A stretch of 64,000 nt of DNA from JABDBE01 sp049585795 (GTDB lineage: Bacteria; Acidobacteriota; Terriglobia; Terriglobales; Acidobacteriaceae). The DNA lies in contig JBAVAQ010000020.1 in the NCBI GenBank assembly GCA_049585795.1, forward strand, positions 59,805-123,804, read 5' to 3'. Numbering within the stretch: position 1 is the first letter of the stretch; every line of letters starts with the position of its first letter. The position numbers were made by a program, and so were the translations under genes. The notes under the pieces were generated by a model, which was not told the DNA's origin, did not search any database, and saw only the letters and a list, made by a program, of their open reading frames with translations. Below are positions 1-7,327 of this stretch, one piece after another.

Positions 1-1032
1 CTTAGAAAAGATCCAATTGTAGGCCGATGGGTAATTATTTCGACAGACCGCGCCAAGCGTCCAACTGACTTTGCCCGTGATGGAGTGAAATTAAAAGGAG
101 GGTTTTGCCCGTTCTGCTACGGGAACGAGAGCAAGACGCCGCCCGAGATACAAGCGTACCGTCCAAACCCAAACGGAGCGCCTCCACCGCAGCGCGACAC
201 CCCGGGATGGACAGTGCGGGTGGTTCCCAACAAGTTTCCCGCACTCGGTATTGAGGGCAGCCTGAACCGCCAGGCCGAGGGCATGTTCGATCGCATGAAC
301 GGGATTGGGGCGCACGAAGTCATCATTGAAACTCCCGATCACAACGCCAGCCTGGCCACGCTGCCTCCGAAGAGAATCGAAGATGTGCTTTGGACTTTCC
401 GCGACCGCATTCTCGATCTGAAAAAGGACCGGCGGTTCAAGTACATTCTGATCTTCAAGAATCACGGTGAGGCGGCCGGCGCGTCCCTGGAGCATGCGCA
501 TTCGCAACTGATCGCGCTGCCGATTCTTCCAATCTACGTGGTCGAAGAGTTGGAAGGGGCGAAACAGTATTACATTTACAAAGAGCGATGCGTGTTTTGC
601 GACGTGATCCGGCAGGAGACGGAGACCAGCACTCGCGTGGTGGCCGAGAATCAGGACTTCCTCACTCTGGCTCCCTACGCGCCGCGCTTTCCGTTCGAGA
701 CTTGGATTTTGCCGAAGCAGCATGAGTCGGCATTTGAAAACTCTTCGTCGCAATTGTTTGAGAATCTGGCCAAGGCCCTTAAGACGCTGCTGATGAAGGC
801 CGACCGCGTGCTCGACAATCCACCGTACAACCTGGTGATTCATACCTCGCCGGTTCAGGATCCCACCAACGATCATTACCACTGGCACATCGAGTTCATG
901 CCGAAGCTGACGAAGACGGCGGGATTCGAGTGGGGCACGGGATTCTATATCAACCCGACGCCCCCGGAGGAAGCCGCGAAGTTTTTGCGCGAGGCCAGCG
1001 TGGAAGAGCCGGTGCCGGCTAGCGTCAGTTAA
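1..1032 (+). CDS. galT: Galactose-1-phosphate uridylyltransferase, 5' end cut by window
   Basis: The frame is open from base 1 and gives 343 residues; the first visible residues (LRKDPIVGRWVIIS) are typical of the extreme N-terminus of GalT, so only a few codons are missing. GalT exchanges UMP between UDP-glucose and galactose-1-phosphate in the Leloir pathway. A CPFC zinc-ligand pair lies at visible residues 36-39, a second CVFC pair follows around residue 198, and the HIT-type active site HAHSQ is at 165-169, where the second His should be the uridylylated nucleophile. A C-terminal HYHWHIE motif completes the metal/active-site set. A GTG at 85 could be mistaken for the start, but the conserved sequence extends upstream of it. 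Followed by a clear hairpin terminator. Confidence 0.93.
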   Translation, partial: LRKDPIVGRWVIISTDRAKRPTDFARDGVKLKGGFCPFCYGNESKTPPEIQAYRPNPNGAPPPQRDTPGWTVRVVPNKFPALGIEGSLNRQAEGMFDRMNGIGAHEVIIETPDHNASLATLPPKRIEDVLWTFRDRILDLKKDRRFKYILIFKNHGEAAGASLEHAHSQLIALPILPIYVVEELEGAKQYYIYKERCVFCDVIRQETETSTRVVAENQDFLTLAPYAPRFPFETWILPKQHESAFENSSSQLFENLAKALKTLLMKADRVLDNPPYNLVIHTSPVQDPTNDHYHWHIEFMPKLTKTAGFEWGTGFYINPTPPEEAAKFLREASVEEPVPASVS

Positions 1033-1053
1033 ACGTTGTCCAGCAAAGTAAGA

Positions 1054-1080
1054 AAGGCACGGCCTGCGCCGTGCCTTTTT
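1054..1080 (+). terminator. Rho-independent terminator after galT
   Basis: Perfect 10-bp stem (1054-1063 with 1068-1077) and 4-base loop, followed by a T run, 21 bases after the galT stop. The same AAGGCACGRC stem with a 4-base loop recurs at 48257-48280 inside the phage block. The remaining 140 bases up to iscX show no gene. Confidence 0.85.
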
Positions 1081-1222
1081 GCTTTAGGAGAGGAGATCAT
1101 TCTGTGATCTCCGCACCAAGTGACTCAGGAGATAACAGAATACGACCAGCCGGAACCGGAGTTGTCATACGGAAGTAATGAGCTTGTCAACAGCAAGTCT
1201 TTCAGAGAGAAATCAGGCGGAT

Positions 1223-1444
1223 TTAGGCTTGCGTTCTGTCGAGGAACTCATCGTGCCATGCCATTTGGATGGCCTCGAGCTTGCCCTCGGTGGATTTCTT
1301 GGGGTCGTCCTTGAACTCGGGCAGCGCAGTCACGTAGCCATGAAGTTCGGTGAAACGGACAGACAGGGGCTCGACTTCAGGGTGAATTTCCGAAAGCAAA
1401 ATACCAATGTCTTCCGCGTCATCCCAAGTCAGGTCTTTTGACAT
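1223..1444 (-). CDS. iscX: IscX-family iron-sulfur assembly adaptor
   Basis: A 73-residue acidic protein matching the IscX (YfhJ) family in length and pattern: an N-terminal TWDD segment, a central VRFTELHGYV block, and a C-terminal LEAIQMAWHDEF block. IscX binds IscS and iron and modulates cluster assembly. It is the last gene of the isc operon on this strand, as in enterobacteria. The ATG at 1444 has an AAGGAG ribosome site a few bases upstream. The gap to fdx holds an inverted heptamer repeat. Confidence 0.9.
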   Translation of the reverse strand: MSKDLTWDDAEDIGILLSEIHPEVEPLSVRFTELHGYVTALPEFKDDPKKSTEGKLEAIQMAWHDEFLDRTQA

Positions 1445-1462
1445 GTGGCTCCTTGAGAAAAC

Positions 1463-1553
1463 CAGCAGTCAACACTTAGCAATTAGCATTCAGTCTCCGA
1501 ACTGCCTGGCCAGGGACTGCCAAGAACTTCGCTGGCTAATTGCTGAGTGCTGC
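1463..1553. repeat. Inverted heptamer tandem repeat between fdx and iscX
   Basis: Four in-phase 7-base units (CAGTCAA, CACTTAG, CAATTAG, CATTCAG; 1466-1493) face related units in reverse complement (1532-1553), so the RNA can fold into an imperfect long hairpin. It fills nearly the whole gap between the fdx stop and the iscX start. Confidence 0.75.
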
Positions 1554-1557
1554 CGTT

Positions 1558-1971
1558 CTAGTGTTCTTCCGAAATGTAATTGCGATTCCAGGCCGGGATC
1601 TCGACCACGACTTTGCCGGGCTTGGTGATCACGGCCTGACAGCCGAGACGGGAGTTTAACTGCAAATCGGCTGCCATGTCCAGACGGTCGGCTTCGTCGT
1701 CGTCCATTTCGGACAGATTCTCGGCGCCTTCCTTCACCCAGACGTGGCATGTGGTGCAGGCGCAGTTGCCGCCACAGGCGTGGTCCAGGCGTACGCCATA
1801 GTTCAGGGCCACATCGAGGATCGATTGCACCTTGCCGTGATCTTTGTAGGGTAGTTTGTCGTGCTCGAACTCCACGGTCTTGCCTTCGGGCAAGAAAGTT
1901 AGCTGGACAGTGTTTTCGCCGGGCGAATCCACGGTGGCTGTGCCTGATCCTTTTGTTTTTTCGTCTGCCAT
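1558..1971 (-). CDS. fdx: [2Fe-2S] ferredoxin, ISC type
   Basis: A 137-residue adrenodoxin-type ferredoxin that supplies electrons for cluster assembly on IscU. Cluster ligands are Cys66, Cys72 and Cys75 (C-x5-C-x2-C) and Cys111; an additional Cys70 lies within the loop. The N-terminal 20 residues are low-complexity and absent from most homologues. The ATG at 1971 is preceded by AAGGAG. Placed between hscA and iscX, the standard position in ISC operons. Confidence 0.93.
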   Translation of the reverse strand: MADEKTKGSGTATVDSPGENTVQLTFLPEGKTVEFEHDKLPYKDHGKVQSILDVALNYGVRLDHACGGNCACTTCHVWVKEGAENLSEMDDDEADRLDMAADLQLNSRLGCQAVITKPGKVVVEIPAWNRNYISEEH

Positions 1972-2004
1972 GAATGCTCCTTGACGCCATCCTCGCGCAA
2001 AGCG

Positions 2005-2024
2005 CCCGGACGAGGGCGTCCGGG
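2005..2024. repeat. GC-rich palindrome between hscA and fdx
   Basis: Arms CCCGGAC / GTCCGGG (2005-2011 and 2018-2024) around the loop GAGGGC. The loop core GAGGGC also separates the arms of the palindrome at 4835-4854, so both look like copies of one REP-like element. Confidence 0.65.
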
Positions 2025-2036
2025 GCTACGTGTACT

Positions 2037-3938
2037 TTACTCGAAATCTGCCTTCGCTACCGGGTGACCGGTTTCCGTGTCCTCGCCCATGTCGGCCTCG
2101 TCCATGGTCTTGCCTTTGAGCGCGGTGGTCACCGCAGTGTCCATCATCAATTCTGCTAGACGCATTGTGCCCTGGTTTAAAAGGTCGATCGCCTTTCGGA
2201 TCGCCGCATGGTCATCGTCAGCTTTGACCTGGATCAATGCCTTCTCCAGCCTGGCGATCTTTTTCTTTTCGTCGCGGGTAAGGTTGCCCCATGCGGGACT
2301 CTTCTTGGCTTTGTCGAGCGCGGTGAGAATTGTCTCGGCTTCGTTGCGCGCCTCGATCACCTGGCGCTGACGGAAGTCTTCTTCGGCATAGTCGAACGAA
2401 TCGAGAATCATGTTCTCGACTTGATCATCGGTCAGCCCGTAACTGGGTTGCACTTGGATCTCGGATTCTTTACCGCTGCGCTGTTCGCGCGCGGAGACGT
2501 GCAAAATGCCGTTGGCATCGATCAAAAACTTTACTTCAATGCGGGGCATCCCGGCAGTCATCGCCGGAATACCTTTCAAATCGAAGCGGGCCAGGGAGCG
2601 ACAGTCCTTAGCCAGTTCGCGCTCACCTTGCAGGACGTGGATGGCAACATTGGCCTGACCGTCAATCTGCGTGGTGTAGTACTGGGTGGCCGAGGCCGGA
2701 ATGGTCGAGTTGCGCAGAATGATCTTGTCGGTCACGCCGCCGGCGACTTCGATACCTAGTGACAAAGGTGTAACGTCGAGCAGCAACATGTTTTCCGTGG
2801 CTTCGGAGCCGCCGCCGAGAATATTGGCCTGCACGGCTGCACCAAGGGCTACGACTTCGTCGGGATTAAGATCGGTATGCGGCTTGCGCTGGAATAATGC
2901 CTCTACCAGCGAGCGCACTTTTGGAATGCGCGTGGAGCCTCCGACGAGTACGACTTCGTCAATCTGCTGGGGCTTTAGTCCGGCATCTTTCAGTGCTTGC
3001 TTGCATGGTCCAACTGTGCGATCGATGACGGGCTGAATCAGTTGCTCGAATTGCTCGCGTGTGATCTCGCGTTGATAGCGCTTGCCATCCGGCAACTCGA
3101 TGTCCAGGGCAGTTTCCGGCGAAGCAGACAAAGCGATCTTGGCCTCGATGACCGCCTTGCGGATAGTAGCAACGGCTTCACCGTTGCGTGAGACGTCGAG
3201 GTTGGCGTCGCCGAGAATATCGTCGATGGCAATTTTGATCAGCAGATTGTCGATATCATCGCCGCCCAGGTGGGTGTCTCCGTTGGTGGCGATGACTTCG
3301 AAGATCCCGTCGTGCAGTTTGAGGATGGAAATGTCGAAGGTCCCGCCACCCAGGTCGTACACGGCAACGATACCGTTCTGCTTTTTGTCCAGGCCATAAG
3401 CGAGAGACGCGGCGGTGGGCTCGTTCACCAGGCGCAATACTTCGAGGCCTGCGATGCGGCCTGCGTCTTTTGTCGCCTGCCGCTGAGCGTCGTTGAAATA
3501 GGCAGGAACAGTAATTACGGCCTTGGTAACCGGGGCGTTGAAGAATCGCTCGGCATTTCTTTTGAGCTGGCGCAGGATGAACGCAGAAATCTCCGGGGGC
3601 GTGAAGGTTTTTTCGCCCAGCTTGATGCGCAGGACTTCGCCGGGTTGCAGATCTTCCGCCAGATGAAAAGGGAACAGCTGCAGCTCTTCCTGAATATCTT
3701 CGAGTCCGCGACCCATGAGCCGCTTAATCGAGTAGACGGCGCGTTCCGGAGTTTCGATCAGATATTTGCGGGCGGCATTGCCGACGATGATCTGATCGCG
3801 TTCGTCGAGAGCGACGACGGAAGGTACCAAGTTCAGCCCGTCCTCGCCGGGAATTACGACAGGGCTCTCCCCCTGCATGAAAGCCACGAGAGAGTTCGTG
3901 GTTCCGAGATCGATGCCGACGATGCGATCAGTGGACAT
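2037..3938 (-). CDS. hscA: Hsp70-type chaperone of the ISC system
   Basis: With the ATG at 3938 the protein is 633 residues and begins with MSTDRIVGIDLGTTNS, the classical Hsp70 nucleotide-binding phosphate loop. The frame stays open 26 codons further upstream, but those codons are only translated repeat sequence and are not part of the gene. Further Hsp70 signatures are DLGGGTFDIS and VVLVGGSTRIPKV; the substrate-binding domain and helical lid occupy the last 250 residues. HscA binds the LPPVK motif of IscU (present here) and drives cluster release with HscB. Its start codon sits at the base of a long stem-loop (3937-4017), which suggests translational control. Confidence 0.93.
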   Translation of the reverse strand: MSTDRIVGIDLGTTNSLVAFMQGESPVVIPGEDGLNLVPSVVALDERDQIIVGNAARKYLIETPERAVYSIKRLMGRGLEDIQEELQLFPFHLAEDLQPGEVLRIKLGEKTFTPPEISAFILRQLKRNAERFFNAPVTKAVITVPAYFNDAQRQATKDAGRIAGLEVLRLVNEPTAASLAYGLDKKQNGIVAVYDLGGGTFDISILKLHDGIFEVIATNGDTHLGGDDIDNLLIKIAIDDILGDANLDVSRNGEAVATIRKAVIEAKIALSASPETALDIELPDGKRYQREITREQFEQLIQPVIDRTVGPCKQALKDAGLKPQQIDEVVLVGGSTRIPKVRSLVEALFQRKPHTDLNPDEVVALGAAVQANILGGGSEATENMLLLDVTPLSLGIEVAGGVTDKIILRNSTIPASATQYYTTQIDGQANVAIHVLQGERELAKDCRSLARFDLKGIPAMTAGMPRIEVKFLIDANGILHVSAREQRSGKESEIQVQPSYGLTDDQVENMILDSFDYAEEDFRQRQVIEARNEAETILTALDKAKKSPAWGNLTRDEKKKIARLEKALIQVKADDDHAAIRKAIDLLNQGTMRLAELMMDTAVTTALKGKTMDEADMGEDTETGHPVAKADFE

Positions 3939-4017
3939 TGAGCCATTGAGCCATTGAATCATTGAGCCATTCGCGGGAGCCAACCTATGCAATGAGTCAA
4001 TGACTCGATCGCTCAAT
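3937..4017. repeat. Octamer inverted repeat spanning hscB stop and hscA start
   Basis: The left arm 3937-3964 consists of 8-base units of the form ATTGAGCC/ATTGAATC; the right arm 3990-4017 is its reverse complement with about 24 of 28 positions pairing. The hscB stop (4013-4015) lies in one arm and the hscA ATG (3936-3938) at the edge of the other. A closely similar element lies at 27411-27470 between def and fmt. Confidence 0.85.
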
Positions 4018-4759
4018 TCTCCACGGCTTCATTTACATCCCGAACTAGATTCCTGATGTACGAGCGGCGGTTCAGCAAGTCGACCATCTTGTCGCGGACC
4101 TTGCGACGACTTTCTTCTGAAGCGTCATCGGGAAGACGGTCCCAATCGTTCCAATACGTTTTTAATTCTTCTGACAGCGACTCGTATTTCTCTTCCAGTT
4201 CCAGCTTTTGTCTTCCAATTTCCTCAACCAGGGCGGGGTCGTCTTCACCCAGTTTTTTCTGCGCACGAAGTTGTTCAAGCTGCATATTCAACTCAAAAAC
4301 CTCCTCCAGCAGATCTGGAGGAACAACCTGTTTCTTGATTTCGCCCGTGGCTCGCGCCTTTTCCGTGGCTGCCTTCGACTGTTCCTCAAGTTCCACGCCT
4401 TCCAGTCGGAGGAAGTATTCGGTGCGCTTGATTGGATCTTTCAGGGTGCGGTAGGCATCGTTCAGCAACGAACTCTGCTCCAGACTCCATTCCTGCTCGC
4501 GTTTATCGGCCCGGGCGCAAAGATCGGGATGCAGCTTCCGGCTGAGCTCGTAAAACTCCCGCTCCAGAAGAGCCGCATCAAGATTCAGCTTGCGCGGCAA
4601 GCCGAAAAACGTGAAGTAATCCACCGGCACCGGAGGCTGAACCTTGCCACAGGCGCTGCAGAAGTGAACGGCGCGCATGGTACCGCACGACCAGCATGCG
4701 GCAGTCGTTTCGCCGGTCACTATCAGAGAAGAGCTCGTGTTGGACTCCACATTCGCCAT
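4013..4759 (-). CDS. hscB: HscB J-domain co-chaperone with N-terminal zinc ribbon
   Basis: J-domain protein that stimulates HscA ATPase and delivers IscU. From the ATG at 4759 the zinc ribbon is Cys22-x2-Cys25 and Cys34-x2-Cys37, then a J domain with HPD at 77-79, then a long acidic helical C-terminal region that should bind IscU. The zinc ribbon is absent from E. coli HscB but known in mitochondrial HSCB and some bacteria. A GTG at 4774 would add five residues; neither start has a strong ribosome site. The stop lies inside the repeat preceding hscA. Confidence 0.9.
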   Translation of the reverse strand: MANVESNTSSSLIVTGETTAACWSCGTMRAVHFCSACGKVQPPVPVDYFTFFGLPRKLNLDAALLEREFYELSRKLHPDLCARADKREQEWSLEQSSLLNDAYRTLKDPIKRTEYFLRLEGVELEEQSKAATEKARATGEIKKQVVPPDLLEEVFELNMQLEQLRAQKKLGEDDPALVEEIGRQKLELEEKYESLSEELKTYWNDWDRLPDDASEESRRKVRDKMVDLLNRRSYIRNLVRDVNEAVEN

Positions 4760-4834
4760 AAACACACTCGCCACGTCCGCTCACATTTCGCGTGGGCTTG
4801 CGCCGCCAGAACAGCCGCGCCGTGGAGGGAACCC

Positions 4835-4854
4835 TGCGGGCGAGGGCGCCCGCA
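4835..4854. repeat. GC-rich palindrome between iscA and hscB
   Basis: Arms TGCGGGC / GCCCGCA (4835-4841 and 4848-4854) around GAGGGC, the same loop core as the element at 2005-2024. It lies in the 104-base gap between iscA and hscB. Confidence 0.65.
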
Positions 4855-4863
4855 CCATCGCCA

Positions 4864-5241
4864 TCAGCCCGAGAATGACGTCCCGCAACCGCAGGACTTC
4901 GTTGAGTTCGGGTTCACGAACACGAAGCCTTGTTGCATGAGCGTCTCCTGGTAATCCAGGGTCATGCCGTGCAGATAGATAAACGACTTCGGATCGACGA
5001 ATACTCGCACATCGCCGAATTGAAAGATGCGGTCGCGCTCGCGCGGTTGCGTGTCGAAGCGGATGTTGTAGCTCAGCCCGGAGCATCCGCCGCCTTGTAC
5101 GCCGAGGCGCAATCCGCCCTGCTCGGGCGAAATGCCCTCTTTCACGATGGCGGTGCGGATTTTGGCTAAAGCCTTGTCCGTTACCTGGACGCCTTTGGCC
5201 GGAGCCTTTGGCGCCTCCGGTTTGGTTTGCGTTTCGATCAT
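4864..5241 (-). CDS. iscA: A-type iron-sulfur carrier protein
   Basis: A 125-residue A-type scaffold/carrier. The three cluster cysteines are Cys53 (GGGCSGLSY) and Cys117/Cys119 (SCGCGTSF near the C-terminus). The first 16 residues are a Pro/Ala/Lys-rich extension. It lies between iscU and hscB in the usual ISC order. The ATG at 5241 has no strong ribosome site, and a 54-base structured repeat lies directly upstream, so its translation may depend on that structure. Confidence 0.93.
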   Translation of the reverse strand: MIETQTKPEAPKAPAKGVQVTDKALAKIRTAIVKEGISPEQGGLRLGVQGGGCSGLSYNIRFDTQPRERDRIFQFGDVRVFVDPKSFIYLHGMTLDYQETLMQQGFVFVNPNSTKSCGCGTSFSG

Positions 5242-5254
5242 GATGGTTCCAAAT

Positions 5255-5308
5255 CGATGGAGACGCGGGTGCGCGCGTCTAACGGGCGAAACGCCCGTTC
5301 CTCCATCG
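5255..5308. repeat. Three-way-junction palindrome between iscU and iscA
   Basis: Outer arms CGATGGAG (5255-5262) and CTCCATCG (5301-5308) enclose two inner hairpins: AGACGCG/CGCGTCT (5261-5267 with 5274-5280) and AACGGGCG/CGCCCGTT (5281-5288 with 5292-5299). The whole 54-base gap element can fold into a cloverleaf-like junction. Confidence 0.75.
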
Positions 5309-5312
5309 GCGA

Positions 5313-5726
5313 CTATTGCGCGGCTACAGCGGTTGGCTTCGACACGTCCTGTTTCTTCTTCCAGTCGTGGATCGCTGCGCGAATCGCGTCTTCCGCGAGC
5401 ACCGAGCAGTGAATCTTCACCGGTGGCAGCGAAAGCTCTTTCACGATTTCGGTGTTCTTAATTTGCAGAGCTTCGTCCACGGTCTTGCCCTTCACCCACT
5501 CGGTTGCGAGCGATGAGGACGCAATGGCCGAGCCGCATCCGAACGTCTTGAACTTCGCATCTTCGATGACGTTGGTCTGCGGGTTGACCTTGATCTGCAG
5601 TTTCATTACATCGCCGCACTCGGGCGCGCCGACGAGGCCGGTGCCAACTTCGGAGCTGTTCTTGTCCAACGATCCGACGTTGCGCGGGTTGGAATAATGA
5701 TCGAGAACCTTGTCGCTGTATGCCAT
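5313..5726 (-). CDS. iscU: Iron-sulfur cluster scaffold IscU
   Basis: A 137-residue scaffold on which IscS assembles the [2Fe-2S] cluster. Ligand residues are Cys37, Asp39, Cys64 and Cys107. The HscA recognition motif LPPVK is present at 100-104, consistent with the hscA/hscB genes downstream and distinguishing this from SufU. A C-terminal extension of roughly 15 residues (KKKQDVSKPTAVAAQ) follows the conserved domain. The ATG at 5726 has an AAGGAG site. Located directly downstream of iscS. Confidence 0.96.
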   Translation of the reverse strand: MAYSDKVLDHYSNPRNVGSLDKNSSEVGTGLVGAPECGDVMKLQIKVNPQTNVIEDAKFKTFGCGSAIASSSLATEWVKGKTVDEALQIKNTEIVKELSLPPVKIHCSVLAEDAIRAAIHDWKKKQDVSKPTAVAAQ

Positions 5727-5762
5727 GATTTTGCTTTCTCCTTAAAATTTGTCCATCAAAGA

Positions 5763-5782
5763 AAACATTGCAAGCAATGTTT
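5763..5782. repeat. Palindromic repeat between iscS and iscU
   Basis: Arms AAACATTGC / GCAATGTTT (5763-5771 and 5774-5782) with spacer AA, followed by TTCTAC-like flank CTAC. The same architecture (TGC-AA-GCA centre, then CTAC) occurs inside the cca gene at 10328-10354. Confidence 0.7.
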
Positions 5783-5796
5783 CTACGGCCTCCGTA

Positions 5797-7065
5797 CTAC
5801 TCTGCTGCCCACTTCACACTCTTCAAATCGACGCCTTCTTTCGCCATCTCGTAGAGGGGCGACAGTTCGCGCAGGCGCGATACCGTCTCGACCACGCGAT
5901 CGGCTACGTAATCGACCTCGGCTTCGGTATTGAACCGTCCCAGGCCGAAGCGGATGGAACTGTGCGCCAAGTCGTCTCCGGTACCCAGAGCCTTCAGTAC
6001 ATAAGATGGCTCAAGCGTCGCCGAGGTGCAGGCCGATCCGCTCGAAACCGCGATGTCGTTGATGCCCATGAGCAACGATTCGCCTTCGACGTAGGCGAAG
6101 CTGATATTCAGGTTGCCCGGCAGACGATGCTCCCACGAACCGTTGATATAGACCTCGTCGAGCCCGCCCATGATCTTGTCGCGAAGGCGATTGCGCAGTC
6201 CTGCGAGTTTGCAGGATTCCTTGGCCATCTCTTCTGAAGCGATCGCACAAGCTTTGCCCAAGCCGACAATTCCGGGGACGTTGAGAGTTCCCGAACGCAT
6301 GCCGCGCTCGTGGCCGCCACCGTCGATGATGGCGGAAATCTGCACCCGCGGATTCTTGCGCCGGACGTACAACGCGCCGACACCCTTCGGCCCGTACATT
6401 TTGTGGGCAGAAATCGACATGACGTCGATGTTGCTCTTGTTCACGTCAACCGGGATCTTCCCAACCGCTTGCGTCGCATCGGTGTGGAAGATCACGCCAC
6501 GTTCGCGACACAGCTTGCCGATCTCGGCAACCGGCTGCAGCACACCGATCTCATTGTTGGCCCACATGATCGTTACCAGGATGGTCTTGTCATCCATGGC
6601 GCGCTTTAGATCTTCAAGGTCGATGAGCCCGTCTTTTTGAACCGGCAAATACGTGACGCGATAGCCGTACTTCTCCAGGCGCTTACAGGTGTCGAGCACA
6701 GCCTTGTGCTCGGTCACCGCTGTGATGATGTGGTTGCCTTTTTCCTTGTACATCTCGGCCACGCCCTTGATGGCCAGGTTGTCACTCTCGGTCGCGCCCG
6801 AGGTAAAAATGATTTCCTTGGTGGTCGCGCCCACCAGCTTGGCAACCCGCTCGCGGGCGGTTTCGACACCTTCTTCACCTGCCCAGCCAAACGAGTGATT
6901 GCGGCTGGCCGCGTTGCCGAACTTCTCCATGAAATAAGGCAGCATCTCCTCCAGCACGCGGGGATCCATGGGCGTGGTGGCGTGGTTGTCCATGTAGACC
7001 GGCAGCTTGACTCCTTCGGGAGCTACATGTTCTGCCTGGGGGATCGTCTTTACGTCAGTGCTCAT
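5797..7065 (-). CDS. iscS: Cysteine desulfurase IscS
   Basis: A 422-residue fold-type I PLP enzyme that removes sulfur from cysteine and passes it to IscU. The PLP lysine is Lys222 (SAHKMYGP); the persulfide cysteine is Cys346 in SSGSACTS, on the long catalytic loop typical of group I desulfurases (NifS/IscS) rather than SufS. The N-terminal 20 residues are an extension. The ATG at 7065 is preceded by GTAGGAG. Immediate neighbours are iscU downstream and the 59-residue ORF upstream. Confidence 0.96.
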   Translation of the reverse strand: MSTDVKTIPQAEHVAPEGVKLPVYMDNHATTPMDPRVLEEMLPYFMEKFGNAASRNHSFGWAGEEGVETARERVAKLVGATTKEIIFTSGATESDNLAIKGVAEMYKEKGNHIITAVTEHKAVLDTCKRLEKYGYRVTYLPVQKDGLIDLEDLKRAMDDKTILVTIMWANNEIGVLQPVAEIGKLCRERGVIFHTDATQAVGKIPVDVNKSNIDVMSISAHKMYGPKGVGALYVRRKNPRVQISAIIDGGGHERGMRSGTLNVPGIVGLGKACAIASEEMAKESCKLAGLRNRLRDKIMGGLDEVYINGSWEHRLPGNLNISFAYVEGESLLMGINDIAVSSGSACTSATLEPSYVLKALGTGDDLAHSSIRFGLGRFNTEAEVDYVADRVVETVSRLRELSPLYEMAKEGVDLKSVKWAAE

Positions 7066-7122
7066 GATTGCTCTCCTACCTGAAAGGTTAAAAAGCCAAG
7101 GCCCTGCTGAATTTTCTAGCCG

Positions 7123-7302
7123 TCAACAGAGACCGCTTTCGATCTCAAGGATCCGGTTGCCGGCCCGCACCCTCGCCTGGATTATCACCGTGCGCTGCTC
7201 GTTCTCCTTTGGAGTGAGCGAACGCTGGAGGAACGGCTCCAGCCACCCGCTCAGGATCCAATGGATTGAGCACAGTTGTTCAAGTCCCAGATTTGGTCCC
7301 AT
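7123..7302 (-). CDS. 59-residue conserved-looking ORF between iscR and iscS
   Basis: ATG at 7302 with a strong AAGGAGAAGG ribosome site seven bases upstream, TGA at 7123-7125. The protein starts MGPNLGLEQLCSIHWILSGW, has Cys11 and a C-terminal Cys, and its second half (PKENEQRTVIIQARVRAG) reads like ordinary soluble protein. I do not recognise the family. It lies in the same direction between iscR and iscS, 25 bases after iscR and 57 before iscS, so it should be co-transcribed. It could be a small regulator or adaptor of cluster assembly, which is inference. It is missed by annotation using a 60-residue cut-off. Confidence 0.6.
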   Translation of the reverse strand: MGPNLGLEQLCSIHWILSGWLEPFLQRSLTPKENEQRTVIIQARVRAGNRILEIESGLC

Positions 7303-7327
7303 GTCCTTCTCCTTATAATCTTGACGA

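Noticed and set aside
91..888. Long minus-strand open frame inside galT
   Set aside because: Antisense shadow: the plus strand carries all GalT motifs, and the antisense protein has no recognisable domain.
1466..1493. Possible CRISPR-like periodic repeats
   Set aside because: Units are 7-8 bases without spacers; the same holds for all heptamer/octamer blocks in the window. No cas genes.
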